Source of the DNA: CAIOZW01 sp049317725
Lineage (GTDB): Bacteria > Acidobacteriota > Blastocatellia > RBC074
Length of the DNA: 31,869 nt
Assembly (NCBI GenBank): GCA_049317725.1
Contig: JBMOHS010000024.1
Span: 1-31,869, forward strand
Reading direction: 5' to 3'
Under the pieces are notes generated by a model that was given only the letters and a program-made list of their open reading frames with translations, searched no databases and was not told the DNA's origin. Below, piece after piece: positions 17,562 through 31,177 of this stretch. The position numbers and the translations under genes are program-made. Position 1 is the stretch's first letter, and each line of letters starts with the position of its first letter.

Positions 17562-19616
17562 GTGGCCCACATGAGACGAACCAGCAGGACGGACCTTCTC
17601 TTCCCACGACCGACATCGCGCCCCTGGGGCCAGCCGCTCAAACTGCGATGTCGTCTTCCTCTGACCGCTCAGGTCGCTGCCCGGTGGGGATGCCTGATCT
17701 GCCTGCTTCTTCTCGCCGGAATTAGCGGAGGGCTCGGGGCCAGCTCAGCGGTGGCAGCGGCAGCCAGTCAGACGATCTCTTTGCCGGAACAGGAGGTTCG
17801 TTCTCCTGAGAATCGGCCCGAACGCGATCGGACGGCCTTCTTTCCTCTCGAAGAGATTCGCCCGGGGATGCGCGCAATGGGCTACACGGTCTTTGTCGGA
17901 CGGGAACCGAAAGCGTTCGACCTGGAGATTCTCGGCGTGCTCAAAGGCTTTCCACATCCGCGTCAGTCAGCGGTGCTCAGCCGACTGGTCGGCGAGGAGA
18001 TCGAGCGGGTCGGGGTCTTTCAAGGCATGAGCGGAAGCCCGGTCTACATTGAAGGCCGGTTGGTCGGGGCGGTCGCCTTTGGGTACCAGTTTGCCAAGGA
18101 CCCGATTGCCGGGATCACCCCGATCGAGCACATGATCGAGGCTTTCGAGCAGACACCGGTCCCTTCGTCTGGGTCAGGGACGAGTCTCCGGTCGTCGACC
18201 CAGAGGGAAGAGGGGCGATCCTTCGGCTACAGTGATTTTCTCTTCACTGGAGCGACCGATGTCGAGCGCGCCTTCCTGGCGCAACTGACCTCGGGCGCGG
18301 AAGCGGAACCGGTCGTTGCCGGGTCATCACCGAGCCTGCAGCCGATCGCCACTCCGCTCGCCTTGACCGGAATCAGTCCTGAGACGATCGCCCGCTTTGC
18401 CCCCCTCTTTCGCCGTTGGGGGTTTGCCCCACTGGCTGGAGTTGCTGCCGCGACGCCGACCACCGAGCTCAAAAAGGCCGATGCCTCGACGCTCAAGCCT
18501 GGATCAACGGTCGTCGTTCCGCTGATTCGAGGAGACTACTCCGTCTCCGCCGCCGGGACCGTCACTTGGCGCGATGGAGATCGGATCTACGCCTTTGGCC
18601 ACCCTTTCCTCTCGCTCGGGGTCTCCGATTTCCCCATGCACGAAGGGGAGGTGGTGACGGTCCTCTCCTCAGCAGCCTCGTCTTTCAAGCTCAGCTACCC
18701 GACGAGCATGGTTGGGGTGGTGCGCGGTGACCGGGCCCCGGGCATCTATGGCGAACTGGGCAGTGCCCCGCGAACCATCCCGGTCGAGATCGATCTCCGC
18801 ACCAGCCGGGGAACGCTCCACCCCTACCGCTTCGATCTGGTCGCGGACCGATTTCTGACTCCGATCCTCCTCCAGATGACCTTGATTGCGACGATCGGAT
18901 CGACCGAGCGGACGATTGGCGACTCGACCCTCCTGCTCGACGGTTCGATCGAGTTGAAAGGTCTCCCGTCGATCCGTCTCGAAAACCGCATCTCGGTCGG
19001 GCTCAACGCCCCGATCGCGGCGGCGATTGCTGCGGCTCAGCCGGTCAGCACCCTGCTCTCGACTGGGTTTGAAGACCTGTCAATCGAGAAGATCCGCTAT
19101 CAGATCGTCTCCCGGGATGTTCGCGAGAGCGGCCAGATCGACCGCTTGCGGGTGACACGGACGGAAGTGCGTCGCGGGGAGACCCTCGAGCTGCAGGTGA
19201 TCGCCCGGACCGAAGGGGGCCGCGAGCACATCGAGCCGATGCGGGTCACGATTCCCTCCGATGCCCCGCTCGGTCCCCTGCAGTTGACGGTTGGAGATGG
19301 CGCCGCCCTGCAAGCCGCTGCACCACGCTCCGGCTTCACTCCCCGGACCGCCGAGCAGCTCGTTCGGGAGATCAATCGGTTGCGCAAGCCAGGCCGACTC
19401 TATGTCCGGCTGAGTCAGGCGGGCGCCGCCGGGGTCGTGCTGCGCGACGCGGAACTGCCGGCGCTCCCCCCCTCTTTCCTGGCGACGCTTGGGTCGGCGC
19501 GTGGCGTCGGAGGCTATACGATGATGGCCTCGCGCACCATCCTCGAAGCCGAGCTGCCACCGCCGCCACTGGTCCTCTCAGGCCTCCGGACACTGACACT
19601 CGAGGTGGTCCCCTGA
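17562..19616 (+). CDS. Secreted S55 (SpoIVB-like) serine protease-family protein
   Basis: A 684-residue exported protein. A long basic N-terminus precedes a hydrophobic signal (about 43-60, CLICLLLLAGISGGLG). The conserved region starts EEIRPGMRAMGYTVF and holds GMSGSPVY (155-162), then AVAFGYQFAKDPIAGITPIEHM, and much later GTVTWRDGDRIYAFGHPF (GHP at 346-348). These match the SpoIVB peptidase S55 segments, with serine and histidine in the two motifs, but in the opposite order to SpoIVB. The C-terminal 200 residues look like beta-rich domains without known motifs. There are no sporulation genes here; the family is common in Acidobacteria and its substrate is unknown. GTG 17562 is listed (GGAG four bases upstream); ATG 17571 is an alternative. 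Confidence 0.85.
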   Translation: MAHMRRTSRTDLLFPRPTSRPWGQPLKLRCRLPLTAQVAARWGCLICLLLLAGISGGLGASSAVAAAASQTISLPEQEVRSPENRPERDRTAFFPLEEIRPGMRAMGYTVFVGREPKAFDLEILGVLKGFPHPRQSAVLSRLVGEEIERVGVFQGMSGSPVYIEGRLVGAVAFGYQFAKDPIAGITPIEHMIEAFEQTPVPSSGSGTSLRSSTQREEGRSFGYSDFLFTGATDVERAFLAQLTSGAEAEPVVAGSSPSLQPIATPLALTGISPETIARFAPLFRRWGFAPLAGVAAATPTTELKKADASTLKPGSTVVVPLIRGDYSVSAAGTVTWRDGDRIYAFGHPFLSLGVSDFPMHEGEVVTVLSSAASSFKLSYPTSMVGVVRGDRAPGIYGELGSAPRTIPVEIDLRTSRGTLHPYRFDLVADRFLTPILLQMTLIATIGSTERTIGDSTLLLDGSIELKGLPSIRLENRISVGLNAPIAAAIAAAQPVSTLLSTGFEDLSIEKIRYQIVSRDVRESGQIDRLRVTRTEVRRGETLELQVIARTEGGREHIEPMRVTIPSDAPLGPLQLTVGDGAALQAAAPRSGFTPRTAEQLVREINRLRKPGRLYVRLSQAGAAGVVLRDAELPALPPSFLATLGSARGVGGYTMMASRTILEAELPPPPLVLSGLRTLTLEVVP

Positions 19617-19772
19617 CCTCTCTCTGACGGGGCCAACGACTCGCTCCGGTCCGTCACTTCTGTCTTCTCATTTTCACATTCCTTTGCTGCCCGCGTTCCG
19701 GACCATTGAGAGTGTCTGGTTCCATGTCGTAACCGAGTGCCTTCGAGGCCCCCAGCGAGTGAGATCATCGCC

Positions 19773-22073
19773 ATGCTGTTTCGTCTTCGTTCTTTCGTCT
19801 CCGCTCTGATCGGGCGCCGTTCGCTCCACCTTGGCCCATCCTGGATCCGCCCTGGGGCCCCTCTCTGGTGGGGGGGGCTCGCGCTGCTCATCGCGATCTG
19901 CTTGCTGCCACAAGTCCTCCTGCCGGCGGTCCTCGCTGGTGGGCCCCAGTTCTGGCGAATGGGAACCTTCGCGGAAGTCGAGAAGGGGGAGGTCGTCGGG
20001 CTCTCTGTCGCTCCGAATGGTGAAGTGACACTCGCCCCCGATCTCACCGAAATCTTTGACACGACCGAGAGCTATCTCTGGTCGATGGCGGCAGATCGTC
20101 AGGGAACCGTCTATCTTGGGACAGGCAACCCCGGAAAGATCTATCGTGTCCCTGCCGCAGGAAGCGCCAAGTTGCTCCATACTTCGTCGGAACTCGGCAT
20201 CATGGCGCTCGCCGTCGACTCGGCAGGCACGCTCTATGCTGGAAGCACCCCGGACGGCAAGGTCTACCGGATCGCCGACAATGGAGAGGCCCGCCTCTTC
20301 TTCGACCCGCAAGCGAAGTACATCTGGGGGCTCGCCTTCGACCGCACCGGCCATCTCCTCGTCGCGACAGGGGAGAAAGGGAACCTCTACCGTGTCTCCT
20401 CCACGGGAGAAGGGAAGGTGCTCGCCACCCTCCCCCAGGCCAACCTCACCTCGCTCCTCGTCGAGCCTTCGGGGAGTATTCTGGTCGGAACCGATCCGGG
20501 GGGGAGCCTTCTTCGGATCGCGCCGGATGGACGCCTCTTCACCCTCTTTGACTCTTCCCAGCGGGAGATCCGGGATCTGGCGTTGGCACCAGATGGCACG
20601 ATCCTCGCTTTGGCCCTCGCCGAGTCGGCTGGCTTGGCGGCAAACGCCGGGGCCTCGACCAGCTCCGCCTCCCCGCCTCCGACCTTGGCACTGCCGGGAG
20701 AGGGCAGCGTCACCGTGACCCTCAGTGACGTCCAGGTCATCGAGCCAGCGGGAGCCACCTCCATTTCTGGTGTCACGCCGGCAACTGGGCAGGCCCGGAG
20801 TGTCCTCTACCGCCTCAGCTCCGAAGGGGCCCCCTCGATTGCCTGGGAGTCGACTGACGCCACTGCACTGGCCATTCTTCCCCACCTGACCGGCGAGAAC
20901 CTTCTGATCGGGACTGGGCCGAAGGGGCGGCTCTTCCAAGCCTCCCTCGAAGGGCCAGCTTCCCTCCTTGCGACCCTCTCCGAGGCCCAGATCAGCCGCT
21001 TCCTGCGTGTCGGAGAGTGGGTCTACCTGGCCACTGCCAGTCCCGCCAAGCTCTACCGGTTCCGTTCCACACCGTCCTCTGCGACGGCTGGCCGGGCAAG
21101 TGGCACGTTGACGTCCACTGTCCGCGACGCTCGCCACCACGCCACCTGGGGACGTCTGCACTGGTCTGGTGAGGGACCGATCGAACTGCAGACCCGCAGC
21201 GGCAACACTGCGATTCCAGACTCCACCTGGAGCGATTGGTCGACTCCCTGGCGACAGGCCGAGGGGGGCCCGATTGAGAGCCCCCCTGCCCGTTATCTCC
21301 AATGGAAGGCAACGCTCCGACGCCCTCCGACGGGCCCAGCCCCCAAGCTCCGCGAAGTCGTCGTCTCCTATCTGCCCCGGAATCTTGCTCCCCGGGTGAC
21401 CTCCCTCATCCTTTTGCCCCCAGGTGTTGCGCTCCAGTCCATCCCTCAAGGTGGGCCCGACAACGTCATCGAGGCGCTCCAGGCAGAGATGGCCGCCGTC
21501 ACTCCCACCCCGCAGATGCCTCCCCGCCGCCTCTATCAGCGCGGAGCACTCTCGTTCCAATGGCAGGGGGAGGACCCCAACCAGGATCAACTCGAATTTT
21601 CGGTCTTCTACAAGCCTCTCGACCGTGGCGATTATCTTCCGCTTCGAGCCGGGCTGCGGGAATCTTTCTACACCGTGGAGCCTCACGCGCTTCCCGATGG
21701 ACGCTACCGCTTTCAGGTCCGGGTCTCGGATCATCCCTCCAACCCTCCCGATCTCGCCCTCTCCCATCGACTCGAGACCGAGCCCGTCGAGATCGATCTG
21801 ACCCCCCCGCTCATTCGCACTCTTCCTCTTTCCCGTACCTCAGACTCCCTTGAACTTCGCTTCGAGGCCACTGACGCTACCTCTCCGATCCGTCGCGCCG
21901 AATTCCAGGTCGATGGAGGTCCGTGGACCCCTCTCTATCCCGCTGATGGCATCGCTGACTCTCTCACGGAGTCGTTCCTCCTTCGGCTTCCTCTCAGCTC
22001 CTCGTCTCGTCTTCTCTCTCTTCGTGTTTTTGACGCCGTTTCCAATGTCGCCAGTGCGCGCATCTCTCCTTGA
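19773..22073 (+). CDS. Secreted beta-propeller protein with C-terminal Ig-like region
   Basis: A 766-residue exported protein of unknown function. A basic N-terminus and a hydrophobic segment (about 30-52) form a signal. Residues of about 90-310 hold at least five propeller-type repeats, each with a pattern such as AVDSAGTLYAGSTPDGKVYRI (others read AADRQGTVYLGTGNPGKIYRV and AFDRTGHLLVATGEKGNLYRV). The C-terminal third contains LSFQWQGEDPNQDQLEFSVFYK and PDGRYRFQVRVSDHPSNPP, typical of fibronectin/Ig-like folds that look at sugar or protein surfaces. Homologues are known as hypothetical proteins of Acidobacteria. It lies 156 bp after the S55 gene on the same strand, so the two may act together outside the membrane. 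The ATG at 19773 is chosen because it begins the signal; no strong ribosome site is visible. Confidence 0.8.
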   Translation: MLFRLRSFVSALIGRRSLHLGPSWIRPGAPLWWGGLALLIAICLLPQVLLPAVLAGGPQFWRMGTFAEVEKGEVVGLSVAPNGEVTLAPDLTEIFDTTESYLWSMAADRQGTVYLGTGNPGKIYRVPAAGSAKLLHTSSELGIMALAVDSAGTLYAGSTPDGKVYRIADNGEARLFFDPQAKYIWGLAFDRTGHLLVATGEKGNLYRVSSTGEGKVLATLPQANLTSLLVEPSGSILVGTDPGGSLLRIAPDGRLFTLFDSSQREIRDLALAPDGTILALALAESAGLAANAGASTSSASPPPTLALPGEGSVTVTLSDVQVIEPAGATSISGVTPATGQARSVLYRLSSEGAPSIAWESTDATALAILPHLTGENLLIGTGPKGRLFQASLEGPASLLATLSEAQISRFLRVGEWVYLATASPAKLYRFRSTPSSATAGRASGTLTSTVRDARHHATWGRLHWSGEGPIELQTRSGNTAIPDSTWSDWSTPWRQAEGGPIESPPARYLQWKATLRRPPTGPAPKLREVVVSYLPRNLAPRVTSLILLPPGVALQSIPQGGPDNVIEALQAEMAAVTPTPQMPPRRLYQRGALSFQWQGEDPNQDQLEFSVFYKPLDRGDYLPLRAGLRESFYTVEPHALPDGRYRFQVRVSDHPSNPPDLALSHRLETEPVEIDLTPPLIRTLPLSRTSDSLELRFEATDATSPIRRAEFQVDGGPWTPLYPADGIADSLTESFLLRLPLSSSSRLLSLRVFDAVSNVASARISP

Positions 22074-22108
22074 CGTCCCTCAACTGACACTCTCCTCTCG
22101 AAAATCGC

Positions 22109-22138
22109 CGACGAGGGAGGGGGCTCCTTCCCTCGTCG
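22109..22138 (+). terminator. Terminator hairpin after the propeller gene
   Basis: A perfect 10 bp stem (CGACGAGGGA at 22109-22118, TCCCTCGTCG at 22129-22138) with a ten-base loop stands 35 bp after the propeller stop codon. A T-rich stretch follows after about 14 bases rather than at once. It separates the S55/propeller pair from the hsp20 promoter. Confidence 0.65.
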
Positions 22139-22179
22139 AGTGTGGTGAGTTCTTTATGGAATTTTAATTATGAGGGTAG

Positions 22180-22208
22180 TTGACAGTGAGGGACTCAAGT
22201 TTTATATT
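22180..22208 (+). promoter_or_regulatory. Near-consensus promoter with HAIR-like operator before hsp20
   Basis: TTGACA (22180-22185), a 17 bp spacer and TATATT (22203-22208) differ from the sigma70 consensus by one base. Within it GTTGACA, seven bases and ACTCAAG (22179-22199) resemble the HspR operator HAIR (CTTGAGT-N7-ACTCAAG): the right half is perfect, the left half matches four of seven. A bound repressor would cover the -35 box. The rest of the 322-base gap (22074-22395) holds the terminator upstream and a leader of about 180 bases downstream. Confidence 0.6.
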
Positions 22209-22395
22209 GCCTTCGTGCTGAGGGGCATCCTGCAACCTCCCGCTCAAGAGGTGGTGGAGAGTCGCAGGGATGGCCCGCCGGGATAACAGACTGATGATGA
22301 AGGTAAGAGTCTGTGTTCAATGGAACGGCACGGAGTAGCACTGAAAGACAGGATGAGGGCTCACGGAAGTCCTCGCAAAAGGAGAAGGAGGGAGT

Positions 22396-22881
22396 ATGAA
22401 TTGGATGATCGAGCGGGACACACTCGGTGATTGGCGAAAGGTACAAGATGATGTGAATCGAATCTTCAACGCAGCATTCCCGCGTTGGGGGGAGAGGGAG
22501 GAAGGATTGAGAAAGGGAAGTTGGACGCCACAAGTCGATATCTTTGAGGGACCGAACGCTATTATCCTCGAGGCAGACCTGCCGGGAGTGCGAGCCGAGG
22601 ACTTCCGGCTCTCGATCGAGAACTTCGTGCTGACGCTGCAAGGGGAGCGTCGATTGGAGAAGGAGACGAAGGGAGAGCAGTACCATCGGGTGGAGAGGCA
22701 ATACGGGACATTCGTCCGGAGCTTCACGTTGCCGACAACGGTCCAAGTTGAGCAGGTGGCGGCAGAGTTTCGTGATGGGGTCCTGCGGATCAGTCTGCCG
22801 AAGCGTGAAGAGGTCAAGGCGCGTCAGATCGAGGTGACGGTGCGAGGGGCCCAATCGCAGGCGGCCGCGGGATCGAAGTAG
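22396..22881 (+). CDS. Small heat shock protein Hsp20 (alpha-crystallin family)
   Basis: A 161-residue cytosolic holdase that binds unfolding proteins and hands them to ClpB and DnaK. The alpha-crystallin domain spans about 40-150: it opens with WTPQVDIFEGPNAIILEADLPGV, continues with RRLEKETKGEQYHRVERQYGTFVRSFTLP and ends with AEFRDGVLRISLPKRE, the conserved A-x-x-x-x-G-V-L motif. The C-terminal tail is short, without an obvious I-x-I motif beyond RQIEVTV. The ATG at 22396 has a very strong purine-rich site (GGAGGGAGT) upstream. The promoter at 22180-22208 implies heat-shock control; clpB follows after a hairpin. Confidence 0.94.
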   Translation: MNWMIERDTLGDWRKVQDDVNRIFNAAFPRWGEREEGLRKGSWTPQVDIFEGPNAIILEADLPGVRAEDFRLSIENFVLTLQGERRLEKETKGEQYHRVERQYGTFVRSFTLPTTVQVEQVAAEFRDGVLRISLPKREEVKARQIEVTVRGAQSQAAAGSK

Positions 22882-22920
22882 GAATGAGAGAAGAAGTCGC
22901 AGTGCCCTGAAAGTGGAAGA

Positions 22921-22961
22921 GCGGCTCCTGGTCGGTGACGGTCGGGAGCCGCGTCGTTTTT
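22921..22961 (+). terminator. Rho-independent terminator between hsp20 and clpB
   Basis: GCGGCTCC (22921-22928) pairs perfectly with GGAGCCGC (22945-22952) around a 16-base loop, followed by GTCGTTTTT. It should end most hsp20 transcripts and allow limited read-through into clpB, which starts 30 bp later and has no other obvious promoter. Confidence 0.7.
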
Positions 22962-22990
22962 GGAGGGGGCAGGGAAGCGGGAGGTGAGCG

Positions 22991-25621
<2,631 letters not shown>

Positions 25622-25622
25622 T

Positions 25623-25651
25623 TTGCAATCGGCGCGGGCCGGTGCTATGTT
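25623..25651 (+). promoter_or_regulatory. Strong predicted promoter of grpE
   Basis: Directly after the clpB stop codon, TTGCAA (25623-25628), a 17 bp spacer and TATGTT (25646-25651) preceded by TGC form an extended -10 promoter. The leader to the grpE ATG at 25781 would be about 120 bases. No HAIR or CIRCE dyad was seen here. Confidence 0.55.
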
Positions 25652-25780
25652 TTTCTCTATTTGTCTGCTTGCTTTGGAGAAGCTGATCGTCGCTCAATCC
25701 TTCGATCAGTTCTCGGGCAGGCAGGATCGGGAGATCGATCAGGTGGAGATTCCGAAAAAGAGAAGGTGCGAGGGAGAGGA

Positions 25781-26539
25781 ATGAGTACGGAGAGTCGCGA
25801 GTCACAATCCAGCGGGCCTGCCCCGGGTGAAGAGCCGACCCCGATCCGGGTCACAGATCGTCGCCGTGTCACGGAGGAGAGCGCTCTGGAAGAGGGACCG
25901 GCGGGGGGAGGGAACGGGGCCGAGGCGGAGATCTCCGCCGAGGCATCACTGATAGAAGAAGAGGCGCTGGTTGAGGAGCCCTTTGAGGACAATCCGGGGG
26001 AGATCGATGACCCGGTCGAGTTGCGCCACCAACTGAAAGAGGCCGAGTCTCGTCTGGCAGAGGCGGAGCGGCAGGTTCAGGAGATGTCGGTGCGGTTCCG
26101 TTCCGCGCAGGCCCAATTGCGCGTCGAGGCAGACGAGCAGCGTGCCCGCCTGCAGCGTACCTTCGATCAGAAGCTCGACGGGGCGCGCGCCGAACTGGTC
26201 GCCAGCCTTCTCGAGACGCTCGACAACCTCAAGCGGGCGATCCAGGCGGCGGAGACGACCGAGAGCACCGCAGGGGCTGACGCTGGCGATCCCCGCTTTG
26301 GCCCGTTTCTAGGCGGGGTCCGCGCCACCGCGCAGCTTTTCGAAGCGAAGATGCAGTCGCTCGGTCTTGCTCCGATTCCGGCAGTTGGTCAGGTCTTCGA
26401 TCCAGAGCTGCACGAGGCGGTCGAGATCGTCCCGGTGCCCCCCGAATTGGACAATCAGGTGACCTTTGAATACCAGACAGGCTATCGTCTTGGCGATCGG
26501 CTCCTCCGGCCAGCGCGGGTCAGGGTTGGACGGGCTTGA
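25781..26539 (+). CDS. grpE: Nucleotide exchange factor GrpE
   Basis: GrpE releases ADP from DnaK and so drives its folding cycle. The protein has 252 residues, longer than E. coli GrpE (197). Residues 1-80 are acidic and low in complexity; then a long helical coiled-coil (about 80-140, HQLKEAESRLAEAERQ...) leads to the GrpE core: LLETLDNLKRAIQAAE, then FEAKMQSLGLAPIPAVGQVFDPELHEAVEIVP and the ending GYRLGDRLLRPARVRVGRA, all typical. The ATG at 25781 follows AGGGAGAGGA; the reading frame runs upstream to 25661 but that part lacks a ribosome site. The DnaK and DnaJ genes it serves are not in the window. Confidence 0.94.
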   Translation: MSTESRESQSSGPAPGEEPTPIRVTDRRRVTEESALEEGPAGGGNGAEAEISAEASLIEEEALVEEPFEDNPGEIDDPVELRHQLKEAESRLAEAERQVQEMSVRFRSAQAQLRVEADEQRARLQRTFDQKLDGARAELVASLLETLDNLKRAIQAAETTESTAGADAGDPRFGPFLGGVRATAQLFEAKMQSLGLAPIPAVGQVFDPELHEAVEIVPVPPELDNQVTFEYQTGYRLGDRLLRPARVRVGRA

Positions 26540-26637
26540 GTCCCCAAGTGATGAGACCCTGTCAGAGGGGATCGATGGAGCAGGGGATTGGTGGAAGAAG
26601 ATCGATGTCGGATCATCCATCGTGAGCAGTGATCAGA

Positions 26638-26657
26638 TAAGTTCAGGTAAGTTCAGG
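26638..26657 (+). repeat. Tandem 10 bp repeat upstream of groEL
   Basis: TAAGTTCAGG occurs twice head-to-tail, 50-69 bases before the groEL start codon. A third, degenerate copy may follow (GCAAATAGAGGCAGG). It could be part of an operator or promoter, but no clear -35/-10 pair is visible around it. Confidence 0.45.
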
Positions 26658-26706
26658 CAAATAGAGGCAGGTTGTTGTACGAATCGATTGGCAAAGGAGG
26701 CCACAC

Positions 26707-28326
<1,620 letters not shown>

Positions 28327-28405
28327 TCGGTTCTGCCCTCCCCCGTCTCGGTTCGTTACACCATTGACACAGCTCGATGGTATACCGAAAAACGCAGGGA
28401 AGGGG

Positions 28406-28429
28406 CTTCCGTCCCGCAAGGGTCGGAAG
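28406..28429 (+). ncRNA. GNRA-capped stem in the groEL 3' region, candidate structured RNA
   Basis: CTTCCG (28406-28411) pairs with CGGAAG (28424-28429) and, across a T-T mismatch, CCC with GGG, closed by a GCAA tetraloop of the stable GNRA class. It lies 80 bp after the groEL stop and 20 bp before a terminator hairpin. I do not recognise a known riboswitch. It could be a small RNA, an mRNA 3' stabiliser or a protein-binding site. The remaining part of the 355-base gap (28488-28681) shows nothing clear. Confidence 0.35.
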
Positions 28430-28449
28430 TAAATTTCAGATGAGACGAT

Positions 28450-28491
28450 GGGAGTGCCGGTCGGGTCTTTTCCGTTCCGGCACTCCCTCTT
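28450..28491 (+). terminator. Terminator hairpin of groEL
   Basis: An 11 bp perfect stem, GGGAGTGCCGG (28450-28460) and CCGGCACTCCC (28477-28487), with a 16-base loop is followed by TCTTT. It is the strongest stem in the gap and should end the groEL transcript. The downstream Hsp100 gene would then need its own promoter. Confidence 0.65.
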
Positions 28492-28681
28492 TGAACCATC
28501 GATTGGTGGAGGCACTGCCCGGCGGTCAAGGGTGCTTCTTGCGGTCAGCGGATCTCCTGAATGTCTGGGGAGCAGGTCGGGGTGGTGGTCGAGTGGGTTG
28601 GCCTCCTCCTTGCCTCTTCTTCTTGGATTCGAGTCCTCTTCCGGCCAAAGCCAAGGCCGTCGATGAACGGGGTATCACACT

Positions 28682-30943
<2,262 letters not shown>

Positions 30944-31177
30944 GCCGTCGGTTCCTGTCCACGGCCCTTTCTCGAGATGGTCCTGCGGATAGGGGGCGGC
31001 CACTCAAGAGAGTGTTAATGGAGGGAGCCCGGGGGCGTTTGTTGAATGTCGATTTTTAAGTAAAAGAGATTGAAGCGGGAGGAAGGAGGGAGGATCGGGT
31101 CCGTTTGGCGGATTCGCTCCGCTCGACATTCTTCCAGAATCAACAAGATCGAGGAGAAGAAGAGAGGAGTCAGCCAA

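Noticed and set aside
19674..21767. Long minus-strand open frame (697 codons) opposite the propeller gene
   Set aside because: It has no ribosome site, is rich in G, R, E and D without domain motifs, and mirrors a plus-strand gene that has a signal peptide and repeats. High GC content makes such antisense frames common.
22270..22338. 22-codon upstream open frame in the hsp20 leader
   Set aside because: No convincing ribosome site and no feature of a regulatory leader peptide; short frames of this size occur by chance.
28364..28386. TTGACA followed by TATACC after groEL as a promoter
   Set aside because: The spacing is only 11 bp, far from the 16-18 bp needed, and no other -10 box lies at the right distance from TTGACA.
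30944..31177. ACTCAAG near 30999 as a second HAIR operator
   Set aside because: There is no matching left half seven bases upstream, so only a single half-site is present.
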